Origin: JAADHG01 sp964418645
Lineage (GTDB): Bacteria; Bacteroidota; Bacteroidia; Flavobacteriales; Flavobacteriaceae
NCBI GenBank assembly: GCA_964418645.1
Contig: CAYQME010000002.1
Coordinates: forward strand, 35,577 to 99,576
Length of the DNA: 64,000 bases
Direction of reading: 5' to 3'
The notes under the pieces are model-generated. The model saw only the letters and a list, made by a program, of their open reading frames with translations. It was not told the origin of the DNA and made no database searches. The position numbers and the translations under genes were made by a program. This document shows positions 1 to 8,662 of this stretch, piece after piece. Numbering within the stretch: position 1 is the first letter of the stretch; each line of letters starts with the position of its first letter.

Positions 1-72
1 CTCGTTTAATATTTGATTTACAACAGTAGTTTTACCACATCCTGTTCCACCTGTGATTCCAATAATAAGCAT
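1..72 (-). CDS. udk: Uridine kinase, N-terminal fragment (runs off the window)
   Basis: Only the first 24 codons are inside the window; the gene continues past base 1. They encode a beta strand followed by the P-loop GGTGCGKTT, the pattern of uridine kinases (ATP/GTP-dependent phosphorylation of uridine and cytidine in pyrimidine salvage). The ATG at 72-70 lies about 27 nt below a TAnnTTTG box, which fits a short leader. Phosphoribulokinase-type relatives share this P-loop, so the exact member is inferred from how close the N-terminus is to bacterial Udk. Confidence 0.75.
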   Translation of the reverse strand, partial: MLIIGITGGTGCGKTTVVNQILNE

Positions 73-98
73 GATTAATTCTTTTGGTATTAGTTGGA

Positions 99-106
99 CA
101 AATTTA
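99..106 (-). promoter_or_regulatory. -7 box of udk promoter
   Basis: The minus strand reads TAAATTTG, a full match to the Bacteroidota -7 consensus TAnnTTTG, 27 nt before the udk ATG. No clear -33 TTG was identified. Confidence 0.5.
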
Positions 107-243
107 GTATTATTTCTTCGGAATAATTTTAACTATCTCAACATTTTCAAAATGATAAGAGATTTTATTTAATAACTAATACGTAAAATTATTTAAGACT
201 GAAAAAATGAATGCAAAAATGTTTTCATTTTAAAGAAAACCTT

Positions 244-251
244 TATATTTG
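244..251 (+). promoter_or_regulatory. -7 box of tRNA-Pro promoter
   Basis: TATATTTG matches TAnnTTTG and ends 12 nt before the mature 5' end of the tRNA, so transcription would start about 5-7 nt before the acceptor stem. Confidence 0.6.
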
Positions 252-263
252 CAACTTGTTTTT

Positions 264-338
264 CGGGGTGTAGCGTAGCCCGGTTATCGCGCCGCGTTTG
301 GGACGCGGAGGTCGCAGGTTCGAATCCTGCCACCCCGA
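264..338 (+). tRNA. tRNA-Pro (anticodon TGG)
   Basis: A full cloverleaf can be folded by eye. The acceptor stem CGGGGTG (264-270) pairs with CACCCCG (331-337). The anticodon stem CCGCG/CGCGG (292-296, 304-308) closes the loop TTTGGGA, with anticodon TGG at 299-301. The T stem GCAGG/CCTGC (314-318, 326-330) closes TTCGAAT. The discriminator base is A338. No CCA is encoded, as is common in Bacteroidota. Confidence 0.97.
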
Positions 339-343
339 CTTTA

Positions 344-372
344 AAGCTGAATCATTAGGTTCAGCTTTTTTT
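344..372 (+). terminator. Rho-independent terminator after tRNA-Pro
   Basis: The 8-bp stem AAGCTGAA (344-351) / TTCAGCTT (360-367) is followed by a T run. It lies directly downstream of the tRNA. Confidence 0.8.
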
Positions 373-403
373 GTTAGATTATGCTAATACAATGTAGTTA
401 TTA

Positions 404-1657
404 TTAAAATTTAATATTTAAGTCTACTCTAAATCGATTACCCGATTCTAACTGATCGTCACTTGCCATTCTTCTTTGCAAAGCTTCTACATTGTAGTAA
501 CGTGCCACGATATTGAAATCTTTGCCAATGGTATATACCATACGAAACTCGTGACCACCATAGTTGGTATTTCTATTAGCATGAATATTTCCCCATCTTA
601 CCCAATCATCTTCTGTGAAATAACTCACAACCGAAAACATTTCTTTATGGGCATAGTAATAAGCAAACTGCCAATCTCCTTTATCTTTAGAACGCCCAAT
701 GGCCAACGAAGCAGTATGGCTTGTTGTCTGATCTTTGAGTTCATCTCTAAAACCAAGATCATTAAATGTTTGTGAATATTTATTATCAGAATAATCCTCT
801 AAGTTGCTCACTATATCATAGCCAATTGTTACCGGCCATTTTTCACTTATAAGAGAAGAAACTTTATATTGAAGTGAAGCCATTAAAAAATTATAATCTA
901 AAGACAAATAAGACCCTGTAGACCCTGAAGCATCAAATGAGAGTTCAGTTGAGGTGAAAATACCACTCATTCCGTAGTAACCGACCGATGCAATGCCCTG
1001 ATAATTATCTTTTTTATGTGTAAGTTTTAGTTGTGCTCCAATAATCTCCCCATAATTATCACCATTACCAAATCCTGTACCACTTCCATTAAAAGGGGAA
1101 GATGAATTACCCTCAACAGGAATATTGTTAGCCATAAAATACGCTACTGTAGGTGCAAACTCGACTGCTCCGGTTTTATATTTCGCTCCAAAGACTAAGC
1201 CTTCAGGTGTAACATCATCATCCCAGAATAATTCATTTTGCTTCCAGAAAGGAAAACTATTTTTTCCTACCCAACCCCAGTAATCACCTTTTTGATATTT
1301 AAAATATATCTTGTCAAGATTAAACGGCACCATTCCAAACCCTTTGTATCCAAAATTTACATGGGGAGATTGAATACTTGTTGGGACTCCAGTCCTAAGT
1401 CTAAGACCTAACTGTATGTTTTCATTCCAATTGTAAACGGCTCCAAAACGCATTCGGTAACGCAATCTAAAACGATCTTCTCTTTTACCAACGCCATCAT
1501 TACTGGAAGAGCTAGAATTTTTAGAATTCCAATCATATTCAGTTCTGAATCGAAAATCACCATAAAACTGGAGTTTTTTATTGTCTTTTTGTGCATTGAT
1601 TTTTGAGACTGATATTAGCGAAAGCAATAATAGGAGAAGTAAATAAAGTTCTTTCAT
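404..1657 (-). CDS. Putative outer-membrane porin (Porin_5-like beta barrel)
   Basis: The 417-residue protein has a signal peptide (about residues 1-22, leucine-rich core, cleavage near INAQ). The rest alternates in the manner of beta strands and ends in aromatic-rich strands with a final NIKF, as outer-membrane barrels do. The segment around NELFWDDDVTPEG resembles the conserved region of the 'putative porin' family. It probably forms a diffusion channel; the solute is unknown. A palindrome of the kind found before the cco and hemN genes lies about 75 nt upstream (1731-1744), so low-oxygen control is inferred. The gene appears to be monocistronic. Confidence 0.75.
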   Translation of the reverse strand: MKELYLLLLLLLSLISVSKINAQKDNKKLQFYGDFRFRTEYDWNSKNSSSSSNDGVGKREDRFRLRYRMRFGAVYNWNENIQLGLRLRTGVPTSIQSPHVNFGYKGFGMVPFNLDKIYFKYQKGDYWGWVGKNSFPFWKQNELFWDDDVTPEGLVFGAKYKTGAVEFAPTVAYFMANNIPVEGNSSSPFNGSGTGFGNGDNYGEIIGAQLKLTHKKDNYQGIASVGYYGMSGIFTSTELSFDASGSTGSYLSLDYNFLMASLQYKVSSLISEKWPVTIGYDIVSNLEDYSDNKYSQTFNDLGFRDELKDQTTSHTASLAIGRSKDKGDWQFAYYYAHKEMFSVVSYFTEDDWVRWGNIHANRNTNYGGHEFRMVYTIGKDFNIVARYYNVEALQRRMASDDQLESGNRFRVDLNIKF

Positions 1658-1730
1658 AATTAAATTATCGAGTTGTATAATTACTATATATGGAAAGGGC
1701 TAAAATAACATGAATAGAAATTTAAATGAC

Positions 1731-1744
1731 ATGATAATTATCAG
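1731..1744 (-). promoter_or_regulatory. Fnr-like palindrome upstream of the porin gene
   Basis: The core TGATAATTATCA (TGAT-N4-ATCA) is a perfect 12-bp palindrome. Its centre is 30.5 nt upstream of a weak -7 box TATTTTAG (1707-1700, minus strand). The spacing is close to that of the sites before hemN and ccoS, but the -7 box is imperfect. Confidence 0.45.
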
Positions 1745-1914
1745 TTAAAATCAAAGGAATTATTTTTATCTTTTCAAATTTATAACAGGGCAAGTATTGT
1801 TGTTATAGTGATTTGTAAATGATTATTTATTTTTATAATTATTTATGATTAATCAATTTTTTATTTTTATAAGAACTGTTGATAACTTCTAAGTAAGGAT
1901 TTAAGCAAAAAAGC

Positions 1915-1922
1915 TACTTTTG
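1915..1922 (+). promoter_or_regulatory. -7 box of trxB promoter
   Basis: TACTTTTG matches TAnnTTTG and ends 25 nt before the trxB ATG. No TTG at the usual -33 spacing is evident. Confidence 0.5.
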
Positions 1923-1947
1923 CTTTGTTATAAATAAGAATACAATT

Positions 1948-2910
1948 ATGTCAGAAACAATAGAAAAAGTAAAATGTTTAATTATTGGCTCAGGACCTGC
2001 TGGATATACTGCAGCAATTTATGCTTCTAGAGCTAATATGTTTCCAGTTTTGTATCAAGGCACACAACCTGGAGGTCAATTAACTACAACAACTGAAGTT
2101 GATAATTTCCCTGGCTATCCTGAAGGGATTTCTGGACCAGAGATGATGATAGAATTACAAAAGCAAGCCGAACGTTTCGGAACAGATATACGTGATGGTT
2201 GGATTACCAAAGTAGATTTTTCAAGTGATGTACATAAAGTATGGGTAAATGAAACCAAAGAAATTCATTGTGATACTGTAATTATATCTACGGGAGCTTC
2301 TGCAAAATATTTAGGATTAGAATCTGAACAAAAATATTTAAAACTTGGTGGAGGTGTTTCGGCATGTGCTGTTTGTGATGGATTCTTTTATAAAAACCAA
2401 GAAGTGGTTATAGTAGGTGCAGGGGATTCAGCTTGTGAGGAAGCACATTATTTATCTAATTTATGTACTAAAGTAACCATGTTGGTTCGTAGAGACGAAT
2501 TTAGAGCTTCAAAAATTATGGCTACTAGAGTAAAGAATACTGAGAATATTGAAATTATGTTTAATACTGAAACTAATGAAGTTTTAGGCGATGGACAAGT
2601 AGTAACTGGAGTGAGAGCAAAAAACAATATAACTGGAGATACTATTGATATTCCTGCTACAGGATTTTTTGTTGCTATTGGGCATAAACCAAATACCGAT
2701 ATTTTTAAAGATTATTTAGACTTAGATGAAACGGGATATATTATTAATGTTCATGGAACTTCCAAAACTAATATTGAAGGCGTATTTGTTAGTGGTGATG
2801 CTGCTGATCATGTGTACAGACAGGCTGTTACTGCTGCGGGAACAGGATGCATGGCAGCTTTAGATGCTGAACGTTATTTAGCGGCTAAAGAATCTACAAT
2901 TGAAGTTTAA
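1948..2910 (+). CDS. trxB: Thioredoxin-disulfide reductase
   Basis: This 320-residue flavoprotein transfers electrons from NADPH through FAD and a redox disulfide to thioredoxin in the cytoplasm. Visible motifs are the FAD-binding GSGPAG (residues 14-19), the active-site CAVC (140-143), the NADP-binding VGAGDSA (156-162), and a C-terminal FAD motif ending GDAAD. Length and domain order (FAD - NADP with CxxC - FAD) are normal for low-Mr TrxB. It has its own promoter and a bidirectional terminator. With oxyR, dps and sodC it adds to the redox-defence content of the window. Confidence 0.96.
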   Translation: MSETIEKVKCLIIGSGPAGYTAAIYASRANMFPVLYQGTQPGGQLTTTTEVDNFPGYPEGISGPEMMIELQKQAERFGTDIRDGWITKVDFSSDVHKVWVNETKEIHCDTVIISTGASAKYLGLESEQKYLKLGGGVSACAVCDGFFYKNQEVVIVGAGDSACEEAHYLSNLCTKVTMLVRRDEFRASKIMATRVKNTENIEIMFNTETNEVLGDGQVVTGVRAKNNITGDTIDIPATGFFVAIGHKPNTDIFKDYLDLDETGYIINVHGTSKTNIEGVFVSGDAADHVYRQAVTAAGTGCMAALDAERYLAAKESTIEV

Positions 2911-2928
2911 ATTTAAGTTTAGGATATC

Positions 2929-2958
2929 AAAAAGGTGAAGCAATTGCTTCACCTTTTC
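2929..2958. terminator. Bidirectional terminator between trxB and the GIN-domain gene
   Basis: A perfect palindrome with arms AAAAGGTGAAGC / GCTTCACCTTTT lies between two convergent stop codons. The A-run and T-run flanks allow it to act in both directions. Confidence 0.85.
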
Positions 2959-2961
2959 TGT

Positions 2962-3807
2962 TTAAGGTTTCATTTCCTTTTTATAAAGTTTAGCTGTGTC
3001 AATAAATTTATTAATGACAATTTTTGGATTATTATAAATCGATATTTCACTACTCCCTAAAGCTTGTATGCATAAGTTTTCTATAACATGAACAGAAATA
3101 GTACTACTACCTTCACTTAGCAATTCACAGTTGTTTACTGCAAGATCTTTACCAATAAATTTTGAAGAATTATCCGTTCGAATATTTAATGTGTTAAGTG
3201 TTCCTTCAATTTTAGCATCTGCACTTTGATACATATCAATTTGCAAACTATCTGCATTTATAATTGCATCAAGTTTACTGTTTTCACTTAATTCTAGAGT
3301 TACTAAATTAGTAGTAAGATTAAGTTTTATCCTTGCACGATCGCCGTTTGTTAATTTAATTTTTTTTGCTTTTATATTAAGATATGCTCTTGATGACCCT
3401 AAATTTTTTAAAATAAGTTCATCCAAACTCACAGTAGTAAGTGAACTTATTTCACCATTATCTAGTGTTTCTATGTTTTTTAAAGTTTTTGTATAAATAA
3501 CTTTAATGCTTATCTTTTTACTCGAGGTAATCTTTTTAAGAGTTTGAAATTTTAGTGTGCTGTCAACAACATTAAAGCTTATAATATCGTGAAGATTATC
3601 GTCAGCTTCAATAAAAACTAATGCTTCATTGCCTTCAATAATATCAACCTTAAAGTTTTCACCTATAATAATACTATTAAACGAATTGACTTTAGTTTCT
3701 CTAGGAGTTACATTTCTATCACCTTTTATTTTTTCTTTTTGCTGACAAAATCCTGAAGCTGATAAAAGAGTAATAATTGCGATTATAAGGGCTTTCTTTC
3801 TCATCAT
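2962..3807 (-). CDS. Exported GIN-domain (DUF2807) protein
   Basis: The protein has 281 residues and a signal peptide starting MMRKKALII with an SASGFCQQ cleavage region. It then carries a GIN domain: FNSIIIGENFKVDIIEG opens the domain and many short beta strands predict a right-handed beta-helix. The family is common on Bacteroidota cell surfaces; its function is unproven. The start is set at the ATG at 3807. The longer reading frame would begin with a TTG that lies inside the TATATTTG promoter box. It shares family with the next gene but has its own promoter, and its role is not known. Confidence 0.8.
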   Translation of the reverse strand: MMRKKALIIAIITLLSASGFCQQKEKIKGDRNVTPRETKVNSFNSIIIGENFKVDIIEGNEALVFIEADDNLHDIISFNVVDSTLKFQTLKKITSSKKISIKVIYTKTLKNIETLDNGEISSLTTVSLDELILKNLGSSRAYLNIKAKKIKLTNGDRARIKLNLTTNLVTLELSENSKLDAIINADSLQIDMYQSADAKIEGTLNTLNIRTDNSSKFIGKDLAVNNCELLSEGSSTISVHVIENLCIQALGSSEISIYNNPKIVINKFIDTAKLYKKEMKP

Positions 3808-3824
3808 GTTTATTTTGTGTACAA

Positions 3825-3832
3825 CAAATATA
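3825..3832 (-). promoter_or_regulatory. -7 box of GIN-domain gene promoter
   Basis: The minus strand reads TATATTTG, a full match to TAnnTTTG, 17 nt before the chosen ATG at 3807. Its position rules out the upstream TTG as start codon. Confidence 0.6.
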
Positions 3833-3925
3833 TGCAAAAAACCATCTCAAAGGTGTTAAATATCTTTGAGATGGCTAAACATGATTGATTAGAATCCTAT
3901 TTTCAGAGCATAGGGTTTGATTGGT

Positions 3926-4654
3926 TTATTGCTTTCTTATACTACCAGAAACACCATCTTTTTTACTTATCTTTTCAGGATTTCCATAGTATTTTATATC
4001 GCCACCACTTGAAGCTTTTGCATATAATTCTTTTGATGTATTTACTGTTATATCGGCACCACTACTTGCTCTTGCTTCACAAGTATTGGTTTTTAAATTT
4101 CCTGCTTTAATATCACTTCCGCTAGATGCATCAGCGTAAAGCTTATCTGTTTTTCCAGATAATCGTAAATCACTTCCACTACTAGAGCTACATTCAATAA
4201 CATGGGTGTCGACTTCAAGTTCCATATCACTTCCACTTGTGGTATGAAGTTCTAAACTTTCAGTAGTTATAGTATTTGTTGAATACACGTCACTACCACT
4301 AGTTGCAGTTATTTTTTCAATATAATTAATACTAAGCATTACTTTTTTTGAAGCTGCATAGCTAATGTTTTCATCAGCATAAATGCGTAATACATTATTC
4401 TCAACTTTTGTCATAATAATGTCTTGTAAGTTTTCATCTGCTTGAACGTTTAAACTTACATTATCACCTTGAGTGATATATACATCTAACCCACGACTTA
4501 TTTTAATTTCGTTAAAGTCATTGCTAATGTTGCGGTCAATGGTTTTTACGTTTCCGTTTCCTTTTACCCCAAAACCAAAGTTGGAGTTGAACTGGCAGGA
4601 CATAAGCATAATGCTTAGTATAATGCCTACGATAAATTTTGTGATAGTTGTCAT
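3926..4654 (-). CDS. GIN-domain (DUF2807) lipoprotein with SSGSD repeats
   Basis: The 242-residue protein has a lipoprotein signal (lipobox LMSC, Cys at about residue 20). The GIN domain begins with FNEIKISRGLDVYITQG. From about residue 117 a motif (T/S)SG(S/A/G)D recurs six times at intervals of roughly 17-21 residues (TSGSD, TSGSD, SSGSD, SSGSD, SSGAD, SSGGD), as expected of coils in a beta-helix. It is the last gene of the run padR - pspC - NTF2-like - GIN on this strand, though about 115 bp separate it from the gene before. A surface or periplasmic role is inferred; the ligand is unknown. Confidence 0.82.
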   Translation of the reverse strand: MTTITKFIVGIILSIMLMSCQFNSNFGFGVKGNGNVKTIDRNISNDFNEIKISRGLDVYITQGDNVSLNVQADENLQDIIMTKVENNVLRIYADENISYAASKKVMLSINYIEKITATSGSDVYSTNTITTESLELHTTSGSDMELEVDTHVIECSSSSGSDLRLSGKTDKLYADASSGSDIKAGNLKTNTCEARASSGADITVNTSKELYAKASSGGDIKYYGNPEKISKKDGVSGSIRKQ

Positions 4655-4768
4655 AATAGTATTTTTTTTGATTGAATTTTTAATAAAAGTATTTATAATA
4701 TTTATTTGTTTATAATTTTAATATCTGAATTGTAATAGTTTAAGGATGAATTGTTAATCGTCTTCAAT

Positions 4769-5260
4769 TTAATGCAGACTGATTATCTTGGTCATTTTCC
4801 AATCTTCATTTTCGTTTTTCCATATTGTAATAAATTTACTAGGATTGGAGACGGCATCTGGTTCTTGATTATTAAAAAATTTGTGATAGCCCATTTCTAC
4901 TGCACCATAGTTATTAATTGGATATACTTCAATACTTCCTGATATTAATTCTCTAGTCACTTTCCCGCAGATGTTATTTTTTATAGCTTCAATAATCTCT
5001 GCTTTTGAAGTTGATAAGCCTCCCTTATCATGAAAAAACTCAATATCTTCGGATATTAGTAATGCTTGTTGCTCTAAATCACAAGTATTATATGCTTCAA
5101 AAAAAATACTATCTAGTTTTTCTATTTTGTTTTGAAGCACTATGTCTATTGGCTTATATTTTTCTAACTCAGTTATGTCTTTATGTTTTTCATAATTACA
5201 TGAAACATTTAAAGTTGAAACAAATGCAAACAATACTACTATGAAATATTTATAATTCAT
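4769..5260 (-). CDS. NTF2-like (DUF4440/SnoaL) lipoprotein
   Basis: The 163-residue protein starts with a short hydrophobic signal ending NVSC, a probable lipobox. The remainder fits the cone-shaped NTF2-like fold: a helix around LDSIFFEAYNTCDLEQ, the central DIEFFHDKGG, and final strands with WKNENEDWKM. Such domains are ligand-binding or catalytic; none can be assigned here. The ATG follows the pspC stop by 1 bp, so it is co-transcribed with padR-pspC. Confidence 0.7.
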   Translation of the reverse strand: MNYKYFIVVLFAFVSTLNVSCNYEKHKDITELEKYKPIDIVLQNKIEKLDSIFFEAYNTCDLEQQALLISEDIEFFHDKGGLSTSKAEIIEAIKNNICGKVTRELISGSIEVYPINNYGAVEMGYHKFFNNQEPDAVSNPSKFITIWKNENEDWKMTKIISLH

Positions 5261-5261
5261 G

Positions 5262-7055
5262 TTAATTGTCTTTAGATTTAATACTTATTCCGTTAGAATC
5301 TATAGTGGTTTTAACATTTTCGTTCTCCCCTAAAAGCCCTTTATTGTCTATTTTTAAGTGTGCATCTTCATTTTTAATTTCTAAACCATCTTTATCTAGT
5401 TTAAATGATGAATCGTCATTGTGAATGTCAATATTTTTTTTGCTTCCATGATCTCTTGAGCAATCTAAACAAATAACATCGTTGTGAATTACTTTTAAGT
5501 AATGCTCTTCGAACCCATTATCGAGAATATCTCTATAGCTTGAAGAGTTTCTATGAAATGAATAGGTGTTAATATCAGCATAAACAATACTACCTTCTGG
5601 TAAATACACTATTATTTTAACATATTGATCACTAAATTTGTTTTTAAAATCGGTTAATAAATAAGGGTCTAGTAATAGTTCATTTCCTGAAAAAGAATAA
5701 TTATATTCTATATTATTTGCTCTTTCTTTAGCTTTTTGATAATTATTCCCATCAGCACTTTTTTCAATGCTTACAATTGCAAGTGAATCTTTAGTTGACC
5801 TAAAAATTAATCGCACATTTGATGAGTATATTTTCTTGTTATCATTTTCGTCAAAAATGATTCTAAATTCACCTCTGTTACGATAGAAGCGTCTAGATTG
5901 AGATATATAAGAATTATCTTTGTTGGACATTTTTACAAAGAGTGTGTCATTGGTTGTAATACCCATTTCAGTTTTTATTGTTACACTTTCATCAAACACA
6001 TGCTCACTTACTTCTTTAATAGCAAAAACAGATAGTACAATAATTGCTGTTAACCATATTCCAAACAATGAAAAACCAGCTATCTTTCCAATTGGTTTCA
6101 AGTTATTTGCAAGAATTTTTAATCCTAAAATAAAGATGAAGAAGAAAGGTATGCCAACTGCAAACAATAATAATAAGGACACTATCCAAATTGGTAAATC
6201 GGTTGAATTGACAGCATTAGCAAAATCAATACCAGGGAAATGAAAAAGATCTGCAGCTCCAGCTGTAATTAACCCAATTATGAGTCCTATTAGGGTTGAA
6301 ACTCCAACTATCATAAGTATAATACCAATGAATTTTGCACAAATCTTAAAGAAAAACATAATAATATTTCCAAGGGCATCAAAGAAAGAACGCGACGTAG
6401 ATTGTACTTTGTTGCCTACTTTTTGGTAGTCTCCATTTTTAACTTTATCGGCAACATCTTCAAGGCTATCCTTAACATTACTAAACCCTTCTTTTACTTT
6501 TTGTTCTATATTAGTAATGTTAACAGGCTTTCCCGTCATCGCCAATTTTTCAGATGTGGTTTCAGCTGATGGCATTAAGATCCATAATAAGATGTATATA
6601 AATAATCCTGTTCCTCCCACGAAAAATAGAAGTAACCAACCCAAACGAATCCATAATGAATCAACATCAAAGTAATGACTTAACCCAGAACAAACACCGC
6701 CAATATATGCGTTTTCAGTGTCTCTAAATAACCGTCTTCCAGAAGACTTTTTTCTTGGACGAGCTTCTGGTTCATCTTCAAATATTTCTTCATCGACCAT
6801 GTAATCTTCAGGTTGCCCCATTACTGCAATAACTTCTTCTACTTCAGTTATTGAAATGACCTGCTTTTCGTCTTTAATTCTTTCAGTAAATAACTCTGCA
6901 ATTCGAGCTTCAATATCTGCAATAATTTCTGAACGCCCTTGGGAATCTGTGAATGAACGTTTTATAGCCTCAAGGTAGCGTTGTAATTTTGAGTATGCAT
7001 CTTCATCTATATGAAAAAATATACCTGCTAAATTTATGTTGACTGTCTTATTCAT
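5262..7055 (-). CDS. PspC-domain envelope protein
   Basis: The 597-residue membrane protein opens with a conserved cytoplasmic region (residues 1-95). A PspC domain follows (about 107-165, RRLFRDTENAYIGGVCSGLS and the segment ending LLWILMPSAE), then several more transmembrane segments (about 230-360). The long C-terminal beta-rich part (about 370-597) is probably extracytoplasmic and resembles the GIN-type proteins downstream. PspC domains belong to phage-shock envelope-stress systems. The ATG overlaps the padR stop (ATGA), so the PadR protein probably controls it. Confidence 0.85.
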   Translation of the reverse strand: MNKTVNINLAGIFFHIDEDAYSKLQRYLEAIKRSFTDSQGRSEIIADIEARIAELFTERIKDEKQVISITEVEEVIAVMGQPEDYMVDEEIFEDEPEARPRKKSSGRRLFRDTENAYIGGVCSGLSHYFDVDSLWIRLGWLLLFFVGGTGLFIYILLWILMPSAETTSEKLAMTGKPVNITNIEQKVKEGFSNVKDSLEDVADKVKNGDYQKVGNKVQSTSRSFFDALGNIIMFFFKICAKFIGIILMIVGVSTLIGLIIGLITAGAADLFHFPGIDFANAVNSTDLPIWIVSLLLLFAVGIPFFFIFILGLKILANNLKPIGKIAGFSLFGIWLTAIIVLSVFAIKEVSEHVFDESVTIKTEMGITTNDTLFVKMSNKDNSYISQSRRFYRNRGEFRIIFDENDNKKIYSSNVRLIFRSTKDSLAIVSIEKSADGNNYQKAKERANNIEYNYSFSGNELLLDPYLLTDFKNKFSDQYVKIIVYLPEGSIVYADINTYSFHRNSSSYRDILDNGFEEHYLKVIHNDVICLDCSRDHGSKKNIDIHNDDSSFKLDKDGLEIKNEDAHLKIDNKGLLGENENVKTTIDSNGISIKSKDN

Positions 7056-7393
7056 TTTTTTGTAGTTTTTTTTCTTGTTACTAGGTTAACAGCATTCTGT
7101 AGTTCACTCCAAGTCGTGTTCAATTCTTTTAAAAATAGTTTCCCTGTTTCAGTTAATCCATAATATTTTCTTGGTGGTCCTGATGTAGATTCTTCCCAAC
7201 GATAATTGAGTAATCCTGCGTTTTTTAATCGTGTAAGCAAAGGATATATAGTGCCTTCTACAACTAGCATTTTTGCGTCCTTCAAGGTTCCTAGAATTTC
7301 TGCTACGTAAGCATCATCATCTTTCAATATTGATAGTATGCAATATTCTAAAACGCCTTTTCGCATTTGTGCTTTTGTGTTTTCTATTTTCAT
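7052..7393 (-). CDS. PadR-family transcriptional regulator
   Basis: The 113-residue protein has the compact PadR winged helix: QMRKGVLEYCILSILK at the start, then EGTIYPLLTRLKNAGLL (recognition helix) and the wing ESTSGPPRKYYGLTETG. Length is that of the short PadR class lacking a big C-terminal domain. It is the first gene of the unit with pspC, and PadR-PspC pairs are common in Bacteroidota, where PadR is expected to repress its own operon. The inducer is unknown. Confidence 0.9.
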   Translation of the reverse strand: MKIENTKAQMRKGVLEYCILSILKDDDAYVAEILGTLKDAKMLVVEGTIYPLLTRLKNAGLLNYRWEESTSGPPRKYYGLTETGKLFLKELNTTWSELQNAVNLVTRKKTTKK

Positions 7394-7518
7394 GTGTTTA
7401 AAATTATTTGCATTCTATTCATCGCTTGTAATCGTATAGATTTCGTAAGATATAGAATTTAAGTTCATAATAACTGTTCATTTTTTGATTGATTGACGTG
7501 ATTGATGATTAATTTGAT

Positions 7519-7971
7519 TTATTTTAAAAAATTGATTGTAATAGGATATTTATAAGGTTCACCTTGATTAGCTTTACTTGTTGCAATGATTATAAAAACA
7601 ATTTCAAATACAAATGCAGCCATTACTAATATACCAGCTAGTATTGAGAAAATTATAACATTAAAACCATCACGATGGGATAAGTGAAAATCAAAATTGT
7701 AGGTATGCCAAAACTCTGGAAAACTAACTGAGTTAAGTACCCCAAATAAAAATAGTGGTATAGTTAAACAGCCAATAATAATAGTATAAATTAATATACT
7801 TAATTGAAAGTTGATGGCTTGTTTACCGTGCGCATCAATAAATTCAGATTTGTCTTTATTAATAGTCCAAAATATGAGAGGCATTATTATATTACCCAAT
7901 GGGAAAATAAATTTTGAAAGCGCAGATAAGTGTGTTATAGCTGCTAAATTTTTATGGTGTTTTGTTAGCAT
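7519..7971 (-). CDS. DUF4870 membrane protein
   Basis: The 150-residue protein has the DUF4870 (Tic20-like) signature: an N-terminal helix with AAITHLSAL, then LGNIIMPLIFWTINKD, HGKQAINFQ, and two or three further membrane helices ending in YPITINFLK. Function is unknown. The start is the ATG at 7971. A longer frame would start with a TTG that is part of the TATATTTG promoter box. Confidence 0.82.
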   Translation of the reverse strand: MLTKHHKNLAAITHLSALSKFIFPLGNIIMPLIFWTINKDKSEFIDAHGKQAINFQLSILIYTIIIGCLTIPLFLFGVLNSVSFPEFWHTYNFDFHLSHRDGFNVIIFSILAGILVMAAFVFEIVFIIIATSKANQGEPYKYPITINFLK

Positions 7972-7998
7972 AATTAAAACGTATAGTATTCTCTTATG

Positions 7999-8030
7999 CA
8001 AATATATGTCTAAAAAAAGGTATTATGCAA
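7999..8030 (-). promoter_or_regulatory. Promoter of the DUF4870 gene
   Basis: On the minus strand a TTG (8030-8028) and TATATTTG (8006-7999) are 21 nt apart, a complete Bacteroidota -33/-7 promoter. The -7 box ends 27 nt before the chosen ATG. Confidence 0.6.
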
Positions 8031-8112
8031 AACATAGTACTATAATTAACATAAATTTAACACTTTATCAAATAGAATATTTTGCATAACTTAGTCAAAA
8101 AATAACCTATAA

Positions 8113-8568
8113 ATGAAGATATCACACAGTAAACTCAACACTTTTTTAATGTTTAAACTACCTTCTGCTTTTTTCTGTGGCGTACGTGCAACATATATTG
8201 ATGATAAAAAGTGTGTCGTTAAAGTAAAGCATAGATGGATTAATCAAAATCCGTTTAAATCTATGTTTTGGGCTGTACAAGGTATGGCAGCGGAACTAAC
8301 AACGGGAGCAATGCTTACCTCAAAAATTAGAGAGAGTGGTAAAAATATTTCTATGTTAGTAGCAAACAATAATGCCAGCTTTACTAAAAAAGCTACTGGT
8401 ATTATAACTTTTGAATGTGCTGAAGGTCATTTAATAGATACTGCAATTACCAAAGCACTAGAAACTGGAGAAGGACAAACCATCTGGATGAATTCAAAAG
8501 GAATAAATGCTGATGGAATTCAAGTTTCTAGTTTTAATTTTGAATGGACAATTAAAGTTAAGCAGTAA
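8113..8568 (+). CDS. DUF4442 hotdog-fold protein (thioesterase-like)
   Basis: The 151-residue protein matches the DUF4442 family: VRATYIDDKKCVVKVKHRW followed by NPFKSMFWAVQGMAAEL, which corresponds to the long central helix of hotdog folds. Relatives include acyl-CoA thioesterases, but no substrate can be assigned. It stands alone, divergent from the DUF4870 gene. Confidence 0.78.
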   Translation: MKISHSKLNTFLMFKLPSAFFCGVRATYIDDKKCVVKVKHRWINQNPFKSMFWAVQGMAAELTTGAMLTSKIRESGKNISMLVANNNASFTKKATGIITFECAEGHLIDTAITKALETGEGQTIWMNSKGINADGIQVSSFNFEWTIKVKQ

Positions 8569-8662
8569 ACAATCATCAGTCTTAATTCTATTATTTAAAT
8601 AAACTTTGTAACAAAAGCAGAAACTAAACAACTTATAACCAAATCAATAAAAACCAAAAATT

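Noticed and set aside
476..775. 99-codon plus-strand frame opposite the porin gene
   Set aside because: It is the shadow of a well-supported signal-peptide and barrel protein and has no promoter or family feature.
3808..3837. N-terminal extension of the GIN-domain gene to a TTG
   Set aside because: The TTG lies within the TATATTTG promoter box and the signal peptide begins at the internal ATG pair.
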